Origin: an uncultured Oscillospiraceae bacterium
GTDB lineage: Bacteria; Bacillota; Clostridia; Oscillospirales; Ruminococcaceae
DNA length: 19,901 bases
NCBI GenBank assembly: GCA_910577365.1
Contig: CAJTMU010000038.1
Location: 1 to 19,901 of the forward strand
Reading direction: 5' to 3'
In this document: piece after piece, positions 14,201 through 19,901 of the stretch
Numbering within the stretch: the stretch's first letter is position 1
How the letters are laid out: each line of letters begins with the position of its first letter
Notes under the pieces: generated by a model
Database searches by the model: none
The model's input: only the letters and a program-made list of their open reading frames with translations
What the model was told of the DNA's origin: nothing
Program-made: the position numbers and the translations under genes

Positions 14201-15555
14201 AAATTCTCAATAAACGAACCGCAGCCGCTGGAGCACGCCTCGTTGAGCAGAATACTCTCTATCTCGCCGTTTCTCACACGCATACACTTCATATCCTGCC
14301 CGCCGATATCGAGGATAAATTCCGCGCCGGGGAGTATCTTATCCGCCGCCTTATAGTGCGCCATGGTCTCTATCTCGCCGAAATCCGCGCCGAGCGCCGC
14401 CTTTATAAGATGCTCGCCGTAGCCCGTCGTGCAGGCTTTTGCGATAAACGCACCGTCGGGCAGAAGCGAATATATTTCGCCCAGTATCTTGATAACGGAT
14501 TTGAGCGGGTCACCGCCATTTCCGCTGTAATATGAATAAATTATCTCCGCGTTTTTGTTGAGCAGCACCGCCTTTGTGGTGGTCGAGCCTGCGTCTATGC
14601 CGAGATAGCACTCGCCCTTATGCTCTTTTATATCCGCGGTGGGGATTATCGCCTTGGCGTGGCGGGCATTGAACTCGTCAAGCTCCTTTTCGTCCTTGAA
14701 AAGCGGCGCAAGACGCTCCACCTCGCGAAGCTGGCTGCTTTCAAGCGAGGACGCTTTTTCCACAAGCTCCGCTATATCCGCCTCCTCGCTCTCGTCGGAA
14801 AAGGCACAGCCCATCGCCACAAAGAGATTTGCGTTTTCGGGAAAAATTATGTTCTCGGGAGCAAGCCCGAGGGTATCTATAAAACGCTCGCGCAGCTCCG
14901 AAAGATAGTGCAGCGGTCCGCCCAGAAACGCAACGTTCCCGCGGATAGGCTTTCCGCAGGCAAGTCCGCTTATTGTCTGATTAACCACCGACTGAAAAAC
15001 CGACGCCGCCACGTCGCTTCTTTTCGCGCCGTCGTTCAGCAGCGGCTGAATGTCGCTTTTCGCGAAAACGCCGCAGCGGGAGGCTATCGGGTAAATCGTG
15101 GTATGCTTTTTTGACAGCTCGTTCAAGCCGCCTATATTTGTATTCAGCAGCGCCGCCATCTGGTCTATGAACGCGCCCGTGCCGCCCGCGCAGCTGCCGT
15201 TCATGCGCTGCTCAAGACTGCCTGTAAGATATGTAATCTTCGCGTCCTCGCCGCCAAGCTCTATTGCCACGTCGGTTTCGGGAATAAGCTGTTTTATCGC
15301 GTTTGTCCCTGCAGCAACCTCCTGCACAAACGGTATCTCCAGCCACTTTGAAACCGATATACCGCCCGAACCCGTTACCGCTATCAGAACGCGCTCACCC
15401 TCAAGCTCTGCGCCAACCTCCGAAATTATGTCGCTTACAGTTTTTCTTATATCCGAAAAATGTCTTTTATAGCGGCTGTACAGAAGTTCGTTGTTCTCGC
15501 CGAGAACTGCCGCCTTTACCGTCGTTGAACCGATGTCAAGACCAACTCTTTTCAA
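11272..15555 (-). CDS. Fused 2-hydroxyacyl-CoA dehydratase activase-like protein (two ASKHA ATPase domains plus DUF2229/HgdB-like region)
   Basis: This 1427-residue protein belongs to the BadF/BadG/BcrA/HgdC ATPase group. In that group, ATP-driven electron transfer from a 4Fe-4S cluster activates radical dehydratases or benzoyl-CoA reductase. The first ASKHA domain starts LDIGSTTVKAA (6-16), with the cluster Cys pair C122 (SCAGGTG) and C161 (SRCGVFA). The second starts LGIDAGSTTTKA (318-329), with C441 (EACSSGCG) and C480 (SRCTVFM). Both pairs are 39 residues apart, as in HgdC. A Cys group follows (C601, C604, C608, C627). Next is a DUF2229-type region from about 665 (IGFPRVLGMYENYPFW), then an HgdB-like C-terminus with NDACYPS (C1059). 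TTG at 15555 is nine bases after AAAGGA; the longer frame lacks one. No separate dehydratase gene is nearby, so the in vivo substrate is unknown. Confidence 0.92.
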   Translation of the reverse strand: MKRVGLDIGSTTVKAAVLGENNELLYSRYKRHFSDIRKTVSDIISEVGAELEGERVLIAVTGSGGISVSKWLEIPFVQEVAAGTNAIKQLIPETDVAIELGGEDAKITYLTGSLEQRMNGSCAGGTGAFIDQMAALLNTNIGGLNELSKKHTTIYPIASRCGVFAKSDIQPLLNDGAKRSDVAASVFQSVVNQTISGLACGKPIRGNVAFLGGPLHYLSELRERFIDTLGLAPENIIFPENANLFVAMGCAFSDESEEADIAELVEKASSLESSQLREVERLAPLFKDEKELDEFNARHAKAIIPTADIKEHKGECYLGIDAGSTTTKAVLLNKNAEIIYSYYSGNGGDPLKSVIKILGEIYSLLPDGAFIAKACTTGYGEHLIKAALGADFGEIETMAHYKAADKILPGAEFILDIGGQDMKCMRVRNGEIESILLNEACSSGCGSFIENFANALGMSSADFAKLGLTAQNPVDLGSRCTVFMNSRVKQAQKEGATVADISAGLSYSVVKNALFKVIKLRDTSDMGEKIIVQGGTFMNDSVLRAFELICGKDVIRPDKAGLMGAYGSALISLERDDGKGSTLSSAKMLEGFKAEKTAARCGKCSNNCLLTITKFPDGKRYISNNRCERGAGNVSGTEKLPNLYEYKYRLLFDRDSMPADVARRGVIGFPRVLGMYENYPFWHKLFSELGFSVRLSPKSSRDIYDKGIETMPSESVCYPAKLAHGHIQALIDSGIKLIFYPSVPYEMGDANGGDNHYNCPVVATYSEVIKNSVPELREDVKFLNPFLPIFHRKRMAERLFEEFAQLLPEMSITRTEINDALKLAYSEDEAFKDEMRRKGEETLKFLEENGKRGIVLAGRPYHVDPEINHGLPEMIAGYGFAVLTEDSVAHMEQVVRPIRVVDQWTYHTRLYAAAHVVGKHECLELVQLNSFGCGLDAITTDQVQEILRGFGKLYTCLKIDEVNNLGAARIRLRSLISVVDERERHMYKPVRGQIGYIRQPEFTKEMRETHTILCPQMAPIHFDMLEAAFNHSGYNVVILTDCSKSVVDEGLKYVNNDACYPSILVVGQLIHALNSGKYDINKTSVMITQTGGACRATNYVGMLKKALKDAGFGNVPLISLNVVGLEKQSGFKLSIPMAVRAFMGIVYGDVLSRCLYKVRPYEKVKGSANALYEKWRLFLRDELKTLSLKRFNNNVRNIVKEFSEFPVLDIQKPKVGLVGEILVKFHPVANNDIIGLLENEGCEVVVPDLMGFFYYICSHGVTKSELLYISGTSKFADNAAIKAIKFMERSYRKAVRGTKFGSPGDIFEMRERVKAIVSPGNIAGEGWFLSAEMLELIEEGVPNIVCMQPFACLPNHVTGKGVIGELRRQHPESNIVAVDFDPGASEVNQVNRIKLMLTQAFANAGISRRAVMPRVEVEDKYSELMTN

Positions 15556-15630
15556 AATATCAAATCCTTTCAAAAAACAAAAGGCAAAATTTGCCAAAGC
15601 AGAATGTACGCGCCGTTCGCATACTTTATA

Positions 15631-15659
15631 ATTATAACATATCCAAGCTTAAAAATCAA
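15631..15659 (-). promoter_or_regulatory. Promoter of the activase gene
   Basis: On the minus strand TTGATT (15659-15654), exactly 17 bases, then TATAAT (15636-15631) form a strong sigma-A-type promoter about 75 bases before the TTG start. No operator repeat was noticed around it. It is divergent from the promoter at 15767-15795, with about 110 AT-rich bases between them that hold only a five-base-pair hairpin (15670-15684). Confidence 0.8.
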
Positions 15660-15766
15660 CTGTTATTTTCAGGAATTGCTCCTGCATTTTATAACCTCGT
15701 TAACTATTTTACGTCATAACCGTGTAAAAGAAACAGGGATAATGTGAAAGATTTATGAAATAACGC

Positions 15767-15795
15767 TTGACATTATAATTGTTATATGATATAAT
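15767..15795 (+). promoter_or_regulatory. Perfect consensus promoter of the truncated protease gene
   Basis: TTGACA (15767-15772), 17 bases, TATAAT (15790-15795) match the consensus exactly. The transcript would start about 25 bases before the first ATG. The strong promoter contrasts with the missing Shine-Dalgarno sequence and the truncated product downstream. Confidence 0.82.
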
Positions 15796-15828
15796 TAAAT
15801 TGGTTGATAATACCAAATATTTTTAGAA

Positions 15829-16779
15829 ATGAATTTAATATTTATGAAAATTGTTAAAAAGCTTACAGCTGCGGCTTTGGCGGCATGTATGGCATTGTCC
15901 TTTACAGCGGCGGCACAGACGTATGAGATATATCCAGAAGACAATCGCGCGGATATGTCAGCAGATTATGTCGGCGAAGGTATTGCTGAGGAATTGCCCG
16001 ACTGTATGATACCTTGGTACGATGCGCTTGGCATTACCGTAGAGCAGCTGCGTGAGGAGATGGCGCAAAATCCCACTTCTCAGACGCAAGTGGTCGAAAC
16101 ACTTGCAGAAAAAGAAGCCTATTGGAATGAAAGATCACTGGAATACTCATCTAAAGAACTGTCGGAGCTTACCACGGATGAATTTTGGGATTTTTTTAAT
16201 TCGCTTTCCTCTGAAGAGCAGACATCTCTTGAAACGGTGGTTTTGAAACCCGATATAGGTATTGAGTGGACGCTGACGCCGGAGGAACAGGAGGAACTTG
16301 AGCGCGAGTGCCCCAATTCATACACGCCCGAGGAGAAAAAGGAAATTGAAAGGCGTTTGCGCGAAATAATGCAGCCCGGAGATATGATATGGGGATGTCG
16401 CGGAGTGCCTTACTTAAGCACAGCGGCGCGCGGTAAAATCGTTTCAAGCGAAACAACAATTGACATGTATAACGAGGATATCTGTCAAGATGATATAGCA
16501 TTTAACATGATGGCAAGCAAAACAGATGCATATGGAAGAATAAAACCCACAAACACGAACATAGCCCCGTTAAATTATACATCCTATATAAAAGTATATT
16601 TTAAAACACCAGATGGAAAAAAAGTAGGTAGGGGTGGCAGCGCCTTTTTCATCGACAAACATTTGCTTTTGACTGCAGCACATATGATTTATGACTCAAG
16701 TTATGGTTCAGCTGAAAAAGTCGAAATTTATCCCGGCGGCATTGAATCAGGTATATCTAAAAACGTATACCATATTTAA
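15829..16779 (+). CDS. Secreted trypsin/V8-like serine protease, truncated after the catalytic His (probable pseudogene)
   Basis: The frame encodes 316 residues. A typical signal peptide is present (MKIVKKLTAAALAACMALSF, cleavage probably after TAAA), so ATG at 15844 may be the true start rather than 15829; neither has a good ribosome binding site. A long acidic region follows (about 30-190), with many Glu and Thr/Ser, resembling a propeptide or stalk. Near residue 265 the chymotrypsin-like fold begins: GRGGSAFFIDKHLLLTAAH, where TAAH carries the catalytic His. The TAA stop comes about 30 residues later, so the Asp and the GDSGG/GNSGG Ser region are absent, and no such motif appears in any frame before 16964. 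A full enzyme would need well over 100 more residues. The last third is more AT-rich than neighbouring genes. It is probably a 3'-deleted remnant, but a secreted non-enzymatic product is possible. Confidence 0.75.
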   Translation: MNLIFMKIVKKLTAAALAACMALSFTAAAQTYEIYPEDNRADMSADYVGEGIAEELPDCMIPWYDALGITVEQLREEMAQNPTSQTQVVETLAEKEAYWNERSLEYSSKELSELTTDEFWDFFNSLSSEEQTSLETVVLKPDIGIEWTLTPEEQEELERECPNSYTPEEKKEIERRLREIMQPGDMIWGCRGVPYLSTAARGKIVSSETTIDMYNEDICQDDIAFNMMASKTDAYGRIKPTNTNIAPLNYTSYIKVYFKTPDGKKVGRGGSAFFIDKHLLLTAAHMIYDSSYGSAEKVEIYPGGIESGISKNVYHI

Positions 16780-16825
16780 GGATACCAAGCTGAACCCGTA
16801 TTATAACAGCATTGCTTATAACAAG

Positions 16826-16862
16826 AAATGACCGCAGTTTTACAAACCTGAGGTCATTTTGT
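16826..16862 (+). terminator. Probable terminator between protease remnant and convergent ABC permease
   Basis: AAATGACC (16826-16833) pairs with GGTCATTT (16852-16859), extended inward by CAG/CTG after one mismatch, and is followed by TGTTG. It may work in both directions, as the minus strand also shows a T-rich end (TTTCTTGTT). It lies about 45 bases past the protease stop, where the original gene may have ended. The bases from 16863 to the permease stop hold only a short open frame that I do not accept. Confidence 0.6.
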
Positions 16863-16964
16863 TGAAGCATATGAAAATATATCCACTATCACCTGAGGGC
16901 AGCATCACGATAGGGGATTTACCTCGCCATTGTCGGGAAACGCTTAATAGAAATCAAAACAACA

Positions 16965-19019
16965 CTATCTGTTTACATTTCCTATCAGGAAGGGTGTTAT
17001 AGCAAAGTAATCCATGAACCCAAATCCGATAGCCGACAGCACCAACGGAACAACAAAAACGGCAGCGGAAAAAAGAACGGAAACGGAATAGTTCTTTACG
17101 CGTCCTGAAATTAAAAATACTGCCGCGGAAACGCCAATCATTCCGATAAAACGCCATATTTCCGTTACGACAATATATGATATGATCGGCATTGAAACGG
17201 AGGAAAGATGCTCCATGCTGCGAGCCGATGCGGTAATAAACTCCATGCCCCATGTGTTCAGTACATTAAAAATGCGACTGCCGTCAAAAATTGCAAGTAT
17301 TATAACGGAGCAAAGCGCCATTACGAGCGTTTTTCGAATAAACGTCTGTGCTCCGCCGTTCGGAGAGGAACGCAGCAGCATTATCGCCCCAAAGCGGTGT
17401 TCCGCACTGTAGGAATACGCGGCAAAAAATATTAGGATCAGCGTTTTGATCGCCGCCGCAAGCCTGTCATAAACGCGCACGGAATCATCTCCGGTGAGCA
17501 TTTTGTAACCCGTATCCTCAACAAATTGACCGCCGTTTTCCCTCAAGTATTCCGCGTGACGTTGAAGTTTATCCAATGCCGCAAGCTTTATCATACCCTG
17601 CTCCGAGAAGTCGAGAGAAGCCGCTTCAAGCTCACTGTCAATATACTCCTTCTTTTCATCGGTGTATTCGCCTTGGATATCCGAAATATATGAATAATAA
17701 ATATAATCGGAAATATCATTATAATACGGTTTTATGGGCTTTTGCAAGAGCGTAACGGCAGCCGCCGCGGCAAGAAGGATCAAAACCGCTTTTCCGCCGA
17801 TAAAGCTCTTATACAGTTCGTTTGCCGCAAGGCTTGTGTTTTTGCCGCTCAATATTCCTTTTTTTACGGAACGTTTTCGTTCAAATAGCTTACCAGATAG
17901 CATTAAAGTACCTACCGTGCCGCACGTTCCCGCAAAGATCAGCGACGCGGTTACTGCGACAATAACGCTGTTGATCGGAAAACCAAAAAAATTCACGTTT
18001 AGATACTTACCGATAAGAACCGCCGAATCGGCGGCGGCAGTGATATTTATCTGACGGAGCGGCGCAAATACGCTTGTCGCGGGGATCGCATAATATAGCA
18101 CTGTTTCTCCCGCAGAAAACGCGAATATAACCGCATATCCCGCAGCACTTCCGACAGGAAGAACCGAAAACATAAACACAATCGCAGATAAACTCGTGCA
18201 GAACAACAGCTTTATAAGCATATATTTAATCAGAAACGACCCTACTCCGATAGATTCGCCGCATAAGAAAAAACCATACACCGACTGTATTTCGCGATTA
18301 AGGTCTCCAAGTCCGTACACGGCTGCTCCCGCGGCAATGCTGCTTCCGTAAACGGCGATGGCGGCAATACCCGACGAAAGGATTAGCACGAGGAGCTTAG
18401 CGACGCTCAACCGTCCGCGCCCGTTGGCGGTAGTGCGAATAAGCGGTAAATAACTCTGTTCTCGTTCTAAGGTGATTAATTTCGCCGTAAAAATCAAAAC
18501 AAGCAGTATCATCAAAATGTCCGAAGCGCCGAACCGAACCGCCATAATCACTCCATTCGATCTCTCCGATATGACATTCTCCGTGCCGAGCTTCGAAAAC
18601 TCATCCTGCGTCTTTAATATATTACGGTAATTGAAACTGTTCTCGTCAGCGAAAAAAGACATTGCTTTCATATTTTCGGCAGTGGAGTCAACGCTTTTCA
18701 GGTAGTCCGAATAACTGTCGACCTGCTCTATTTCCGTAAGAACATCATTTAAAATCTGCTGTTCTTTATAGAAGCTCGCCGTTTGCAAAAAATATTGGGG
18801 ATCTGTCCAATCAATAATATGAGATCTGACATATTCCGCGCGTTCGCTTGCGGGCAGAGCGTCGAGCTTGTCCCAAAGCGCACTGTACACAGCAGGCGAA
18901 TAATCCAAATATTCGGGAATGACGAGAAGCGCAACATTTATTATGACCGCTGCCGCGATTATCAAAACAATCTGTCTGCTGCCAAGAAGTTTTCTAAGCT
19001 CAGCAAAAAAAACACTCAT
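16965..19019 (-). CDS. ABC-2 type transporter permease, internally duplicated
   Basis: This 684-residue membrane protein is the likely partner of the ATPase gene that ends two bases before its ATG. It has two homologous halves (about 1-385 and 395-684). Each opens with a cytoplasmic start (ELRKLLGSRQIVLI, then NELYKSFIGGKAVLI) and one membrane helix, followed by an extracellular, Glu/Asp/Tyr-rich domain of roughly 100 residues and a bundle of several helices. The halves share a cytoplasmic loop motif, ERE..YLPLIRTTANGR at 185-201 and EHRFGAIMLLRSSPNGG at 540-556. It is thus one chain doing the work of a usual two-subunit permease. GGAG lies seven bases before the ATG. The substrate cannot be read from sequence; peptide, lipid or antibiotic export are all possible in this family. 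Confidence 0.88.
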   Translation of the reverse strand: MSVFFAELRKLLGSRQIVLIIAAAVIINVALLVIPEYLDYSPAVYSALWDKLDALPASERAEYVRSHIIDWTDPQYFLQTASFYKEQQILNDVLTEIEQVDSYSDYLKSVDSTAENMKAMSFFADENSFNYRNILKTQDEFSKLGTENVISERSNGVIMAVRFGASDILMILLVLIFTAKLITLEREQSYLPLIRTTANGRGRLSVAKLLVLILSSGIAAIAVYGSSIAAGAAVYGLGDLNREIQSVYGFFLCGESIGVGSFLIKYMLIKLLFCTSLSAIVFMFSVLPVGSAAGYAVIFAFSAGETVLYYAIPATSVFAPLRQINITAAADSAVLIGKYLNVNFFGFPINSVIVAVTASLIFAGTCGTVGTLMLSGKLFERKRSVKKGILSGKNTSLAANELYKSFIGGKAVLILLAAAAAVTLLQKPIKPYYNDISDYIYYSYISDIQGEYTDEKKEYIDSELEAASLDFSEQGMIKLAALDKLQRHAEYLRENGGQFVEDTGYKMLTGDDSVRVYDRLAAAIKTLILIFFAAYSYSAEHRFGAIMLLRSSPNGGAQTFIRKTLVMALCSVIILAIFDGSRIFNVLNTWGMEFITASARSMEHLSSVSMPIISYIVVTEIWRFIGMIGVSAAVFLISGRVKNYSVSVLFSAAVFVVPLVLSAIGFGFMDYFAITPFLIGNVNR

Positions 19020-19021
19020 AT

Positions 19022-19885
19022 TTATTCTCCAAAGTGATAAAGGTACAGATCTTCCAAATTCGGTGCAACAGCGCGGTGCTCGATATCAGGAACATTTTCG
19101 CTGAGCACGCGCACGCATATGCGCTCGTTCTCGCGGGTAATATTCGCGATTCGCATCTGCTTTTGGATATTTGATAGCTGTTCTTGTTGCGTCAACAGCT
19201 CATAAACTTTTCCGTTTATCCTGTCGCATAGTTTCCCAGGAGAACCGCTGTCAACGATCTCCCCATCCTTTAGTAGTAACACCTCTTTAGCTATAAACTC
19301 AACATCGGTAACAACGTGCGTAGCAATCATCACTATTTTGTCAAACGCCGTTTCGGCAATAAGGTTGCGTAATCTTATACGTTCTTTCGGATCGAGACCC
19401 GCCGTAGGCTCATCAAGAATGACAATCCTTGGATCACCCAAAAGCGCTTGCGCCAGCAGAGCGCGCTGCCGCATACCGCCCGAAAAGCCGCCAAGCTTTG
19501 CGAGGGAATATTCCGATAAATTAACGCGTTGGATAAGATTTTCGATCTGCGGCACGGCGTCGGCTTTTGAAATGCCCTTAAGTCCCGCCATATAATACAA
19601 AAACCGCGTAAGAGTAAAGTCGGGATAAAGCGCTTGCTGCTGCGGCATAAAACCCAACAGCTTTCTGTATTCCCTACCCATCTCCGCAGCGTTCTTTCCG
19701 TCGGCGAAAACCGTTCCACTTGTGGGAGCGAGGTTTTGCGTAATTATATTCATAAGTGTGGATTTTCCTGCGCCGTTAGGTCCGAGCAGTCCGTATATCC
19801 CGTCGGTAAATTCATAGCTGAATTTGTTTAATGCAGTCTTGTCCTTGCCGTAGCGCTTGGTAAGCTCATTGATTTGAAGCAGCAT
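19022..19885 (-). CDS. ABC transporter ATP-binding protein (ABC-2 exporter type)
   Basis: The 287-residue ATPase would power the adjacent permease. Visible motifs are Walker A GPNGAGKST (35-43), the Q-loop in FMPQQQ (79-84), signature GGFSGGMRQR (132-141), Walker B IVILDEP (154-160), the D-loop TAGLDP (161-166) and the H-switch ATH with H190. The C-terminal 90 residues form a small extra domain, with VLSENVPDIEHRAVAP typical of CcmA/DrrA-like exporter ATPases. The ATG at 19885 follows GGAGGAG closely. It ends two bases before the permease start, so they form one operon; the promoter lies beyond the window's right edge. The family is secure, the substrate unknown. Confidence 0.95.
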   Translation of the reverse strand: MLLQINELTKRYGKDKTALNKFSYEFTDGIYGLLGPNGAGKSTLMNIITQNLAPTSGTVFADGKNAAEMGREYRKLLGFMPQQQALYPDFTLTRFLYYMAGLKGISKADAVPQIENLIQRVNLSEYSLAKLGGFSGGMRQRALLAQALLGDPRIVILDEPTAGLDPKERIRLRNLIAETAFDKIVMIATHVVTDVEFIAKEVLLLKDGEIVDSGSPGKLCDRINGKVYELLTQQEQLSNIQKQMRIANITRENERICVRVLSENVPDIEHRAVAPNLEDLYLYHFGE

Positions 19886-19901
19886 TACTCTCCTCCAACC
19901 G

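Noticed and set aside
15556..15597. Longer N-terminus for the activase (start at 15597).
   Set aside because: The TTG at 15555 has AAAGGA at a good distance and gives the family's usual beginning just before LDIGSTT; the extension contains the ribosome binding site.
16871..17002. 43-codon plus-strand frame (MKIYPLSPEGSITIGDL...) between the protease remnant and the permease.
   Set aside because: No ribosome binding site, overlaps the permease end in antisense, and follows a terminator-like hairpin; it might be a decayed fragment but cannot be supported.

Overview
The window reads as chromosomal DNA of a low-to-mid GC Firmicute of the class Clostridia, most likely a gut Oscillospiraceae/Ruminococcaceae-type anaerobe. 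The support is a class 1B PyrK/PyrD pair, a groES-groEL operon under a CIRCE/HrcA operator, a giant 2-hydroxyacyl-CoA dehydratase activase-like protein typical of anaerobic clostridia, frequent TTG starts with strong AAGGAG/GGAGG ribosome binding sites, and near-consensus sigma-A promoters. I assign no genus or species.

Layout. (1) 1-4185, plus strand: the 3' half of carB, a 375-base spacer holding a large palindromic element, an unknown four-helix membrane protein, then pyrK and pyrD. The last three are translationally coupled. This is a pyrimidine biosynthesis cluster with an unfamiliar membrane gene inside it. (2) 4207-5079: a hairpin, a perfect TTGACA-17-TATAAT promoter, a 47-residue charged/membrane protein and an alpha/beta hydrolase whose start overlaps the small gene, ending at a terminator shared with the convergent groEL. 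(3) 5131-7325, minus strand: groEL, groES with a lysine-rich tail, a structured leader, CIRCE and a promoter. (4) 7461-10950, minus strand: a PcrA-type helicase and an SPFH/prohibitin-like membrane protein, each preceded by a palindromic leader element. (5) 11272-15555, minus strand: a 1427-residue fused activase with two ASKHA ATPase domains and an HgdB/DUF2229-like remainder, with its own promoter. (6) 15767-16862, plus strand: a perfect promoter, then a secreted trypsin/V8-like protease gene cut off just after the catalytic His, then a hairpin. (7) 16965-19885, minus strand: an ABC-2 permease with two homologous halves and its ATPase.

The most interesting signal is a family of three palindromic elements (1774-1867, 9838-9915 and 10971-11083). 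Each lies in the same orientation immediately upstream of the ribosome binding site of the next gene: the pyr membrane protein, pcrA and the SPFH gene. Their terminal stems are conserved (two nearly identical, one divergent) while their interiors differ. In two copies the similarity runs through the Shine-Dalgarno sequence to the start codon. They could be a dispersed MITE-like repeat or a new cis-acting leader RNA. A second structural candidate is a possible pseudoknot in the groES leader.

No tRNA, rRNA, CRISPR array, transposase or phage gene was recognised. The 7294-7460 gap holds the groES promoter and otherwise only AT-rich DNA.
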